Positions 1 through 4,700 of a DNA stretch of 5,046 nucleotides are shown here, in pieces. Under the pieces are notes generated by a model. It was given only the letters and a program-made list of their open reading frames with translations. It had not been told where the DNA came from and made no database searches. The translations under genes and the position numbers were made by a program. Where the stretch lies: NCBI GenBank assembly GCA_020027805.1, contig JAHKKQ010000157.1, positions 1 through 5,046 on the forward strand, written 5' to 3'. Every line of letters starts with the position of its first letter. The stretch's first letter is position 1. The stretch is from Candidatus Dadabacteria bacterium. GTDB taxonomy: Bacteria; Desulfobacterota_D; UBA1144; Nemesobacterales; UBA2774.

Positions 1-398
1 CCCGGCATCCAGTAGATATCGGCGAACCCCATATCTTCCATTGCCTTCACCGCGATGTCGCTCCTCCTCCCCGTGCGGCAGTGTACGAGGTACGTCTTCG
101 ATTTGTCGAGCTTGCCTACTTCTTCTTTGAATGATTCGGATTTCACGTCTATGTTCGTCGAGCCTTCGATGTGGCCGTCCGAGTATTCCCCGGCCGTCCT
201 CACGTCGAGTATTACAAATTCGGCGCTCCCTTTCTTCTCCTCTATGATTACGCGCGCCTCGTCCACCTCTATTTCCTTTGCCGCCTTCTGCCCGCTCTGC
301 TCGCCGCTGCCCTCCTCTTCCGCGCGCGCATAGGGCGCGTGCGTCAGGATTATCGAAACTGACGCAAAAAAGATTAAAGATGCCAAGTGTCTTTTCAT
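1..398 (-). CDS. Exported single-domain rhodanese-like sulfurtransferase (3' end outside window)
   Basis: Read on the minus strand from ATG at 398-396, with a GGAGG ribosome site at 403-407. The 132 whole codons in the window have no stop, so the C-terminus lies beyond the left edge. Residues 1-26 look like a Sec signal peptide: MKR, a hydrophobic stretch from LASLIFF to SIILT, and a likely cut after A-R-A (24-26). A charged linker follows (EEEGSGEQSGQ). The rhodanese fold starts near residue 43, with the family signatures LDVRTAGEY (64-72), GHIEGSTNI (75-83) and the active-site loop HCRTGRRS (106-113). Cys107 is the expected persulfide-carrying nucleophile. Rhodaneses move sulfane sulfur between thiol carriers; here the action would be periplasmic or extracytoplasmic. 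The substrate is unknown, and neighbours on its 3' side are not visible. It is transcribed divergently from the kinase. The sequence clearly supports the fold and export; the physiological role is inference. Confidence 0.92.
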   Translation of the reverse strand, partial: MKRHLASLIFFASVSIILTHAPYARAEEEGSGEQSGQKAAKEIEVDEARVIIEEKKGSAEFVILDVRTAGEYSDGHIEGSTNIDVKSESFKEEVGKLDKSKTYLVHCRTGRRSDIAVKAMEDMGFADIYWMP

Positions 399-430
399 TT
401 TGCCTCCCTCGCGTCCGTACGGTGTAATCG

Positions 431-460
431 AACGTATTCTAATACAACGTATGCTAATAC
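431..460. repeat. Tandem 15-bp repeat, each unit carrying a 12-bp palindrome (operator candidate)
   Basis: Two adjacent 15-bp units, AACGTATTCTAATAC (431-445) and AACGTATGCTAATAC (446-460), differ at one base (438 versus 453). Within each unit is a dyad of the form GTATT-NN-AATAC. It is perfect in the first copy (434-445) and has one mismatch in the second (449-460). Centre-to-centre spacing is 15 bp. Two nearly identical palindromes side by side in a divergent promoter are typical of a dimeric repressor or activator site. The regulator is not identified, and the consensus matches nothing I can name confidently. Confidence 0.6.
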
Positions 461-462
461 TA

Positions 463-475
463 AGTGTAGCACACT
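463..475. promoter_or_regulatory. Small perfect dyad AGTGT-AGC-ACACT
   Basis: The arms AGTGT (463-467) and ACACT (471-475) are perfect reverse complements around AGC, three bases beyond the tandem palindrome pair. It may be a third protein-binding site in the divergent promoter. Its half-sites run in the opposite sense to the CACAC/GTGTG palindromes further downstream, so it is probably not the same motif. A five-base arm could occur by chance. Confidence 0.3.
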
Positions 476-518
476 CCGCCCCGGTTTCAGCCCCTGTGAA
501 GAGCGCCTCTCCCCGCAC

Positions 519-548
519 TTGCGTAACCGAATCAATAGTAGATATAAT
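519..548 (+). promoter_or_regulatory. Putative sigma70-type promoter of the hybrid kinase
   Basis: A perfect TATAAT lies at 543-548 and a weaker TTGCGT at 519-524, separated by 18 bp. Transcription would begin near 555, leaving a leader of only about 17 nt before the ATG at 572. That leader (GCCCTATCGG onward) has no recognisable Shine-Dalgarno sequence, so translation may be inefficient or use another mode of initiation. The -10 match is strong; the -35 is only partial. Confidence 0.5.
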
Positions 549-571
549 TAGCCCTATCGGACAACCAGCCA

Positions 572-2797
572 ATGGAAATTAAACAGTCTCTAAGACTGCC
601 AAAAAGAATAACCGATAGTCTCAGAGTACTGATAAAGGTCGTCGAGGCCGTTCACAAGTCCTCCGACCTGAAAGAGATTTACAACACGGCGCTCGACCTC
701 GTGATCGAGCTCGAGAAAGTCGATATGGCGGCCATATACATCGTGGACGACGTCTCGAACACCGCCGTGCTCCAGGCACAGAGGAATTTCCCCCCTGAAT
801 ACGTAGCCAAGGCCTCCGTGATACCTTATCCGGCCGGGATCACGTGGCGGGTGATAAACTCCGGCCAGCCGCTCAACATAGACGACATACACAAGGTGAA
901 GGAGATCGGGCCCGCGGGAAAGAAGGCGGGGTTCCACGGCATAATGGGCGTGCCCGTTCTCGTGGAGGGAAGGGCTATAGGCGTAATATGGCTCGCGCGG
1001 TACGAGGAGGAGAAGTTCACGCGGAGGGAGGTCGAGCTCCTCACGACGATCGGCAACCAGATATCCATAGCCATAGCGAGGGCGAAGCAGACACGCGAGC
1101 TCGAGGAGAGGAACGAGAACCTCTCCATACTGAGCGCGATCGTGGAGAAGGTGCACGGCTCGGCCGATCTCAGGTTTATATTCGAAACGTTCCTCGATAT
1201 GATCGGCGGAATGAAGATGATAGACATCATGTGCGTATACCTCGTCGAGGGCGAGGGGGATTCGCGGGAGGCAGTGCTCCGCGTACACCGCGGGCTTTCC
1301 GATGAATACATAAAGAAGGCCGGGAGAATCCCTTATCCCAAAGGGGTGACATGGGAGGTCATAAACACGGGCGAGCCCGTATATTTCAAGGGGCTCCCGG
1401 GAGAGGCGAATCCATTAGGCTCTGCGGGGCGTGCGCTTGCGCCCGGGATCGTCCTCTCTCTGCCGCTCAAGCACAGGGGGCAGACTATCGGCGTCATTCA
1501 TTTCACGAGAATGGAAAAGAGGGCGTTCGAGAAGTACGAGCTCGACATACTCTACTCTCTCGGCAACCAGATAGGGACGGCTGTCTCCAAGGCGAAGATG
1601 TTCCAGGAGGCCGGGGAGAGGGCGAAAGAGCTCGAAAGGCTCTACCAGGACCTGAAAACGACCCAGGACCAGCTCATTCAGAACGAGAAGCTCGCCTCTT
1701 TGGGACAGCTCGTGTCGAGCATAGCGCACGAGATCAATAACCCCCTCACGCCCATACTCGGGTATTCCCAGATGCTCATCGCGGCGCCCGAGACGGAGGC
1801 GGACAAGAGACAGAAGTTCATCGAGGTGATACATAATTCCGCGGACAAGGTGAGGAAGATAGTGGAGAACCTCCTCTCCTTCGCCAGGAAGGACAAGCCG
1901 CGAAGGGAGTACGTGGACATAAACGAGATAATCAGGAGCACGGTCGAGTGCAGACAGTACCAGATGGAGTTCGAGAACATCAAGGTCGTAATGGACCTCG
2001 ACGCCGGGCTGCCGAAGACAATGGCCGATTCGACGCAGATAGACCAGGTGTTCACCAACCTCATATTGAACGCCTGCCACGCGATAAGCGCCGCATCCGT
2101 TAACGGGGGCACAATCACGATCAAGACGAGAAGAGGGATGAGGGACGATATCGAAGCCATTATTTCGGATACGGGACCGGGTATCCGGGAGGACGTCGCG
2201 CGCAGGATATTCGACCCGTTTTTTACGACGAAGCCCCCGGGCGTAGGCACCGGACTCGGGCTCTCGGTTTCATACGGAATAATGAAGGAGCACGACGGGG
2301 AGATATCGGTCGAGAGCGAGCCGGGGAAGGGGGCGTCTTTCACCGTGAGGCTGCCGGTGCGCGATTACAGGGACTATCTCCTCGCCGATGAGGCCGTCGG
2401 GGAGGGGGGTGACGAAGCCCTGCCTGAAAGGAAGGGGCGGACCGTGCTGGTCGTCGACGACGAAGAGCTGGTCACGATGCTGATAGGCGGGATACTCGAG
2501 GGCGAGGGCTATGACGCCGATTTCGTTTCGAACGGGGAGGAGGCGCTCTCGAGCATAAAGCGGGGGGAATACAGCATCATCATTTGCGACATCAAGATGC
2601 CTCACATGAACGGCAAGGAGTTTTACATGCGGGTTAAGGAGATGGACGCGGGCCTGGCCGGAAAGATGCTGTTCATGACCGGGGACCCGAGCACGGAGAC
2701 CCTCGATTTCATATACAGCACCGGCAACAGGTTCCTGTCGAAGCCGTTCAAGATAGACGAGTTCAAAGAGGCCCTGAGAGCCGTCGAAACGTCCTGA
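572..2797 (+). CDS. Soluble hybrid sensor histidine kinase: GAF-GAF-HisKA-HATPase_c-REC
   Basis: This 741-aa protein has no membrane segment, so it should sense a cytosolic cue. Two tandem GAF domains occupy about residues 17-172 and 186-345. They look duplicated, sharing IPYPAGITWRVINSGQP (84-100) with IPYPKGVTWEVINTGEP (253-269), and GNQI near each end. A coiled linker (about 345-375) leads to HisKA with H-box SIAHEINNPL and phospho-acceptor His386. The HATPase_c domain shows the N-box NLILNACHAI (Asn500), G1 SDTGPGI (532-538), F-box FDPFFTTK and G2 GTGLGLS (559-565). A C-terminal receiver (about 623-738) carries acidic Asp629/Asp630, phospho-acceptor Asp673 in CDIKMPHMNG, Thr703 and Lys724. 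All catalytic residues are present. The expected chemistry is ATP-dependent autophosphorylation of His386, then transfer to its own Asp673 or to an external partner. No HPt domain or DNA-binding regulator lies nearby, so it is an orphan. Position 572 is the only plausible start: an in-frame stop lies at 545-547 and there is no early alternative. The GAF ligand cannot be deduced. Confidence 0.97.
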   Translation: MEIKQSLRLPKRITDSLRVLIKVVEAVHKSSDLKEIYNTALDLVIELEKVDMAAIYIVDDVSNTAVLQAQRNFPPEYVAKASVIPYPAGITWRVINSGQPLNIDDIHKVKEIGPAGKKAGFHGIMGVPVLVEGRAIGVIWLARYEEEKFTRREVELLTTIGNQISIAIARAKQTRELEERNENLSILSAIVEKVHGSADLRFIFETFLDMIGGMKMIDIMCVYLVEGEGDSREAVLRVHRGLSDEYIKKAGRIPYPKGVTWEVINTGEPVYFKGLPGEANPLGSAGRALAPGIVLSLPLKHRGQTIGVIHFTRMEKRAFEKYELDILYSLGNQIGTAVSKAKMFQEAGERAKELERLYQDLKTTQDQLIQNEKLASLGQLVSSIAHEINNPLTPILGYSQMLIAAPETEADKRQKFIEVIHNSADKVRKIVENLLSFARKDKPRREYVDINEIIRSTVECRQYQMEFENIKVVMDLDAGLPKTMADSTQIDQVFTNLILNACHAISAASVNGGTITIKTRRGMRDDIEAIISDTGPGIREDVARRIFDPFFTTKPPGVGTGLGLSVSYGIMKEHDGEISVESEPGKGASFTVRLPVRDYRDYLLADEAVGEGGDEALPERKGRTVLVVDDEELVTMLIGGILEGEGYDADFVSNGEEALSSIKRGEYSIIICDIKMPHMNGKEFYMRVKEMDAGLAGKMLFMTGDPSTETLDFIYSTGNRFLSKPFKIDEFKEALRAVETS

Positions 2798-2846
2798 CGG
2801 AATACACCTTACGCGTGAGGGATTGGCCGGAGTTGTAGGAGTGAGT

Positions 2847-2865
2847 TCCCGGGTCAAGCCCGGGA
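2847..2865. repeat. Inverted repeat TCCCGGG-TCAAG-CCCGGGA
   Basis: The perfect 7-bp GC stem (2847-2853 with 2859-2865) encloses the 5-nt loop TCAAG. It sits 50 bp after the kinase stop codon but has no T-tract, so it is not a standard terminator. Similar CCCGGGTCAAGCCCGGG-type hairpins are familiar to me as dispersed intergenic repeats in many proteobacterial genomes. That assignment is from memory. Confidence 0.6.
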
Positions 2866-2879
2866 CAGGCCAGCCGCGA

Positions 2880-2894
2880 CACACATAGTGTGTT
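2880..2894 (-). repeat. CACAC/GTGTG palindrome, copy 1 (inverted relative to copy 2)
   Basis: CACACATAGTGTGTT is the exact reverse complement of the 15 bases at 3138-3152. Its core ACACA-TAG-TGTGT (2881-2893) is itself a dyad. Beyond the exact match, similarity to copy 2 continues for about six bases (TTACGA versus TTATGA, with one indel). It lies well away from any start codon, so a promoter role is less likely here than for copies 2 and 3. Confidence 0.65.
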
Positions 2895-2936
2895 CTTACG
2901 ATTCTTCCATAACTCCTCTGCCCGACCAATTCTGTC

Positions 2937-2966
2937 ATTTCTCCCAGCGGGAGAAATCTATCTTTT
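2937..2966. terminator. 9-bp perfect hairpin with downstream pyrimidine tract (terminator or dispersed repeat)
   Basis: The arms ATTTCTCCC (2937-2945) and GGGAGAAAT (2949-2957) pair perfectly around a 3-nt AGC loop, followed by CTATCTTTT. The stem is strong, but the T-run starts six bases after it and lies about 140 bp downstream of the kinase stop. It could end kinase transcripts or simply be another intergenic repeat. Confidence 0.4.
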
Positions 2967-2997
2967 GCTTTTCCTTCCCGACATTCCAGAATTTGCG

Positions 2998-3013
2998 GCG
3001 GGTGAGCACCCGC
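2998..3013. repeat. Inverted repeat GCGGGTG-AG-CACCCGC
   Basis: A perfect 7-bp GC-rich stem (2998-3004 with 3007-3013) encloses only two bases. No T-tract follows. It is part of the hairpin mosaic; no function can be assigned. The two-base loop makes a DNA cruciform or protein-binding dyad as likely as an RNA hairpin. Confidence 0.45.
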
Positions 3014-3065
3014 AGGCATACGATCTCTAACCAATTCCTCCGCTCACTCCAGCAACGTACCCCAA

Positions 3066-3101
3066 CCCGTTCGTCCTGAGCCAGTCGAAGGATTGAACGG
3101 G
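3066..3101. repeat. REP-like palindromic element with CCTGAGCCAGTCGAAGG core
   Basis: The outer arms CCCGTTC (3066-3072) and GAACGGG (3095-3101) pair perfectly. TCC (3074-3076) with GGA (3090-3092) and the TGAGC...TCGAA core continue the imperfect stem. The core CCTGAGCCAGTCGAAGG closely matches a very common bacterial intergenic repeat of the form CCTGAGC-N-TGTCGAAGG, which I recall from many proteobacterial and other genomes. A short T-run (ATTTTT, 3105-3109) follows after CGC, so it might also act as a weak terminator. Such elements are usually mobilised in trans; no transposase is visible here. Confidence 0.65.
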
Positions 3102-3129
3102 CGCATTTTTAGCAAATTATGTACAGTCC

Positions 3130-3153
3130 TTTCATAAAACACACTATGTGTGC
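3130..3153 (+). repeat. TTTCATAAA-plus-palindrome repeat, copy 2
   Basis: The unit begins TTTCATAAAA and continues into CACAC-TAT-GTGTG (3140-3152), a perfect 5-bp dyad. It is a direct copy, slightly diverged, of 3208-3233, with starts 78 bp apart. Its last 15 bases are an exact inverted copy of 2880-2894. It is about 150 bp upstream of the secreted-protein start, so it could be a distal regulatory site or one end of a small element. Confidence 0.65.
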
Positions 3154-3207
3154 TTTTCATCAAGGAAAAGAAGGATAAAAAAAACAGCCTTTCTCCTTTC
3201 TGTGTCT

Positions 3208-3233
3208 TTTCATAAAGCACACAATTTGTGTGA
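3208..3233 (+). promoter_or_regulatory. TTTCATAAA-plus-palindrome repeat, copy 3; possible activator site
   Basis: TTTCATAAAG is followed by the 15-bp palindrome CACACAA-T-TTGTGTG (3218-3232), a perfect 7-bp dyad. The dyad centre at 3225 is about 44 bp before the predicted transcription start near 3269. That is a common position for activators that touch polymerase next to the -35 region. The downstream promoter has a perfect -10 but no -35 box, which fits activator dependence. The activator is unknown; the motif is not a good CRP site (TGTGA-N6-TCACA). Confidence 0.5.
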
Positions 3234-3256
3234 GCGCATAACCCGCGTATCGGAAG

Positions 3257-3262
3257 TATAAT
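3257..3262 (+). promoter_or_regulatory. -10 box TATAAT upstream of the secreted-protein gene
   Basis: A perfect TATAAT lies 33 bp before the ATG at 3295, predicting a start near 3269 and a leader of about 26 nt. At 17-bp spacing the -35 position reads GCGCAT, a poor match, and there is no extended -10 TG. The leader contains the purine-rich ribosome site AGAGGGA at 3281-3287. Confidence 0.55.
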
Positions 3263-3294
3263 TGTATGGACATGAGTCAGAGAGGGAAGCGTCT

Positions 3295-4284
3295 ATGAAA
3301 TACACTTTGCACTCCGCATCGGTTCTGGCCTTCATATCGCTCCTGCTGGGGACGGCATTGGCCGGGGAGTTCTCCGTCGAGCCCTGGTCGAGCGGTATCC
3401 TGGTGGATGAACCCGCCGTAACGAGCGCGCTCATAAGGAGCGGTGAAGAGCTGGATGAGGCGAAGGAAGCGCTTGGCATAACGGGCCCCCTGCCAGGGGC
3501 GGATTTCGGGGCGTATGCGCTCCTCCTGATAGTGCCGGACGAAGGGACGGGCGGGATTATAGAGATTGCCGGAGTGACCCCGGCTACGGGCGGCGCACTC
3601 GAGGTGCGTTACAGGGTCAGGTCCGAAGGGCCCCGTCCCGAGGGACCAATCAAGGCCTCCTACCCCTATCTCATCGTGAAGCTGGGCCCGGCCCCGGGCG
3701 CGGACGTACCCGTAAGGCTCATAGACGAGGACTACGTGAATACCCTCTCCTCGGGCACGGGCCTCGGACAGTTCAGGGAATACACGAACGTGCTTTTCAC
3801 GGCGGAGAATATCTCGATCAGGGAGTACCTTCCGATCGACAAGGGGAACACGTGGACCTACAAATCCGAAACGAGCAGGGGCTCGTCCGAGGTGACGAAC
3901 TCAGTCGTTTCCGAGTCCGACGGGTGGTCGGTCTTCGACACGTTCTTCGGCGTGCCCGGCGTCGGCATGAAGATAGCCCCCGGCGGGGATATCCTGGTCT
4001 CGTCAAAAGGCGGGATAAAGACGTTCTACAACACGGACGCCGTGATCGAGTTTCCGAAGGAGCCCTACAGCACGCCTGCCGGGGTCTTCGACGGGGTGAT
4101 GGTCGTGACCGTGCCCGAGGGCGGGGATTTCTGGTTCAGGGACGTATACGCGAAGGGCATCGGCCTCGTGTCGCACGAGCAGAAATCCGTAAAGGGACGA
4201 GCGTCCTATACGCTGATAGGCGCGCGCGTGGGCGGGGCCGGGTATCCGCCCACGCGCGATAGCCGGAGCACCGGAAAGGACTGA
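3295..4284 (+). CDS. Secreted protein with PrcB C-terminal-like domain and a second beta-rich domain
   Basis: I chose ATG 3295 (329 aa) because AGAGGGA (3281-3287) sits at good spacing. The in-frame TTG at 3262 overlaps the TATAAT box and would hide the signal peptide. Residues 1-23 form a signal peptide: MKYTLHSAS, a hydrophobic core LAFISLLLG, and A-L-A cleavage before GEF. No lipobox cysteine is seen, so it is probably periplasmic or secreted. Residues about 45-131 resemble the PrcB C-terminal family (PF14343): an IRSGEEL start, a DFGAYALLLIV strand, the TGG turn at 85-87, and SYPYLIVKL (122-130). Residues about 178-310 form a second module with YLPIDKGNTWTY (178-189), PAGVFDGVMV and YAKGIGLV (285-292). 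That pattern is known to me from uncharacterised exported bacterial proteins. No catalytic site is visible. PrcB-type domains are linked to protease-partner or protein-binding roles in spirochaetes, but no protease gene is here, so function is unassigned. Confidence 0.92.
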   Translation: MKYTLHSASVLAFISLLLGTALAGEFSVEPWSSGILVDEPAVTSALIRSGEELDEAKEALGITGPLPGADFGAYALLLIVPDEGTGGIIEIAGVTPATGGALEVRYRVRSEGPRPEGPIKASYPYLIVKLGPAPGADVPVRLIDEDYVNTLSSGTGLGQFREYTNVLFTAENISIREYLPIDKGNTWTYKSETSRGSSEVTNSVVSESDGWSVFDTFFGVPGVGMKIAPGGDILVSSKGGIKTFYNTDAVIEFPKEPYSTPAGVFDGVMVVTVPEGGDFWFRDVYAKGIGLVSHEQKSVKGRASYTLIGARVGGAGYPPTRDSRSTGKD

Positions 4285-4358
4285 GCGCTCCCCCGCGCGG
4301 CCCATATCCCAAGTCCCGGTTTTTTTAAGGGGTCAGGCGGTAATCAGTCATACTTTCG

Positions 4359-4376
4359 ATTTTCCCGAAAATTTTT
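4359..4376 (+). terminator. Weak AT-rich hairpin plus T-run after the secreted-protein gene
   Basis: ATTTT (4359-4363) pairs with AAAAT (4368-4372) around the 4-nt loop CCCG, and T-residues run on to 4376. It lies 75 bp after the stop codon. The stem is AT-only except for a possible C-G closing pair, so it would be weak. A second T-run at 4320-4326 has only a poor, bulged stem before it. Confidence 0.3.
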
Positions 4377-4382
4377 CCTCCA

Positions 4383-4400
4383 GGGATATTATCACGGTAT
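4383..4400. repeat. Short inverted repeat GGGATA...TATCCC
   Basis: GGGATA (4383-4388) pairs with TATCCC (4398-4403) around a 9-nt loop. The right arm runs to 4403, where it shares a base with the next palindrome, so the two stems are adjacent. It could contribute to a terminator or a structured leader. Confidence 0.3.
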
Positions 4401-4402
4401 CC

Positions 4403-4422
4403 CGGCAAGTTACTTGCCGTTT
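4403..4422. promoter_or_regulatory. 17-bp palindrome CGGCAAG-TTA-CTTGCCG: operator or terminator
   Basis: The perfect 7-bp arms (4403-4409 and 4413-4419) surround TTA, and TTT then C follow. As a hairpin it could be a short-tailed terminator for the secreted-protein gene. As DNA it looks like a repressor operator. Its right arm contains TTGCCG (4414-4419), which sits 17 bp before TATATA (4437-4442), so it would overlap the -35 box of a candidate promoter. Both readings are possible. Confidence 0.45.
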
Positions 4423-4461
4423 CTACATAGATACCCTATATAAAATACAGGCATTACCCGA

Positions 4462-4490
4462 TTGAAATGATCGCGGCGATTTCGGATAAT
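4462..4490 (+). promoter_or_regulatory. Strong sigma70-type promoter for the S24-like gene, with dyad in the spacer
   Basis: TTGAAA (4462-4467) and GATAAT (4485-4490) each match consensus at five of six positions and are exactly 17 bp apart. Transcription would begin near 4497. The spacer holds the perfect dyad ATCGC-G-GCGAT (4470-4480), where a bound protein would block polymerase. The leader to the coding region is long: 108 nt to 4605, or about 165-200 nt to 4661 or 4697. Confidence 0.6.
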
Positions 4491-4604
4491 CATTGCAGAT
4501 ACAAATCGTACCGTGATTTCGAGAGGGGGACTCTCCAGTATCAGCGGCGATAAAAAGTCATACACCTGCGGAGGGGTGGAGGCGCAGGACGGCCGTGTGA
4601 CTCG

Positions 4605-4700
4605 ATGCCGCTCAAGAATCCGGACGCATACGCCAGAGCAGTCCCTTACGCGGAAACACGATGCGGGGCTATTACCGCAGGAAGGGAGAGGCTTTGTTGA
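4605..4700 (+). CDS. Possible 31-codon ORF or displaced 5' part of the S24-like gene
   Basis: ATG 4605 begins MPLKNPDAYARAVPY and the frame closes at TGA 4698-4700. It overlaps the next gene's frame, and the TGA overlaps the alternative TTG start at 4697 as TTGA, a layout seen in translational coupling. The start resembles a common N-terminal pattern of small phage-type proteins (KNP-x(n)-YYRRK-x-EALL). The second half of that pattern, YYRRKGEALL, occurs in the other frame at residues 4-13 of the S24-like protein. So this may be the true beginning of that gene, separated by a one-base shift near 4656-4661. The ribosome site is poor (AGGA at 4586-4589 is far away). A chance ORF is also possible. 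Confidence 0.25.
   Translation: MPLKNPDAYARAVPYAETRCGAITAGRERLC

Larger units (their letters stand above)
399..571. promoter_or_regulatory. Divergent promoter region between rhodanese and kinase genes
   Basis: This 173-bp gap separates two outward-facing genes, so it must hold both start regions. Facing the rhodanese, the best -10-like box is TAGAAT (complement of 436-441), about 40 bp before its ATG, with no good -35 box. It lies inside the palindrome pair listed separately. Facing the kinase there is a TATAAT box at 543-548. An 8-bp palindrome CCGTACGG lies at 415-422 and AGTGT-AGC-ACACT at 463-475. The concentration of dyads on the rhodanese side suggests that this promoter is the regulated one. 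Confidence 0.55.
2798..3294. other. Gene-free, hairpin-rich intergenic mosaic
   Basis: No convincing gene lies in these 497 bases. Open frames here lack ribosome sites and consist largely of palindromic sequence. The stretch carries at least seven separate inverted repeats: 2847-2865, 2881-2893, 2937-2957, 2998-3013, 3066-3101, 3140-3152 and 3218-3232. Several look like dispersed bacterial intergenic repeats that have accumulated between the kinase and the secreted-protein gene. The last 80 bases hold the promoter and ribosome site of the downstream gene. No strong intrinsic terminator with a long T-tract follows the kinase directly. Confidence 0.7.
4285..4604. other. AT-richer intergenic region with hairpins and promoter signals
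   Basis: These 320 bases have a clearly lower GC content than the flanking genes. They contain T-runs at 4320-4326 and 4372-4376, a weak AT hairpin before the second run, two adjacent stems (GGGATA/TATCCC and CGGCAAG/CTTGCCG), and two candidate promoters pointing to the S24-like gene. The open frame starting at 4513 continues through the S24 gene in another frame and has no family features, so I do not call it. A structured leader or small RNA cannot be excluded. Confidence 0.55.

Noticed and set aside
55..362. Plus-strand open frames of 92 and 63 aa at the left edge
   Set aside because: They are antisense to the rhodanese gene, whose signal peptide, ribosome site and CRTGRRS loop are clear.
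590..2343. Long open frames on the minus strand and in frame +1 across the kinase (for example 590-1288, 1415-2080, 1678-2343 minus)
   Set aside because: They lie wholly inside the kinase, have low-complexity or charge-biased translations and no family motifs, and are explained by GC-rich codon usage.
2270..3034. A 254-aa minus-strand open frame crossing the kinase 3' end and the repeat region
   Set aside because: It runs antisense through the receiver domain and the hairpin mosaic, has no recognisable domain, and depends on repeat sequence.
2888..3079. 63-aa plus-strand open frame in the intergenic repeats
   Set aside because: Its sequence is a read-through of palindromic elements. There is no ribosome site and it starts inside the first CACAC/GTGTG palindrome.
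3161..3200. Purine-rich GGAAAAGAAGG versus pyrimidine-rich CCTTTCTCCTTTC as a hairpin
   Set aside because: The arms pair only with several mismatches or gaps around an A-rich loop; composition bias alone could explain it.
3218..3232. CACACAA-T-TTGTGTG as a CRP/FNR site
   Set aside because: The half-sites do not match TGTGA-N6-TCACA or TTGAT-N4-ATCAA well enough to name the regulator.
2847..3232. CRISPR array or tRNA-like cluster in the hairpin-rich gap
   Set aside because: The hairpins differ from each other and have irregular spacing, there is no repeat-spacer periodicity, and no cloverleaf could be drawn.
3262..3294. Upstream TTG start for the secreted protein
   Set aside because: It overlaps the -10 box and would put 11 polar residues before the signal peptide; ATG 3295 has a proper ribosome site.
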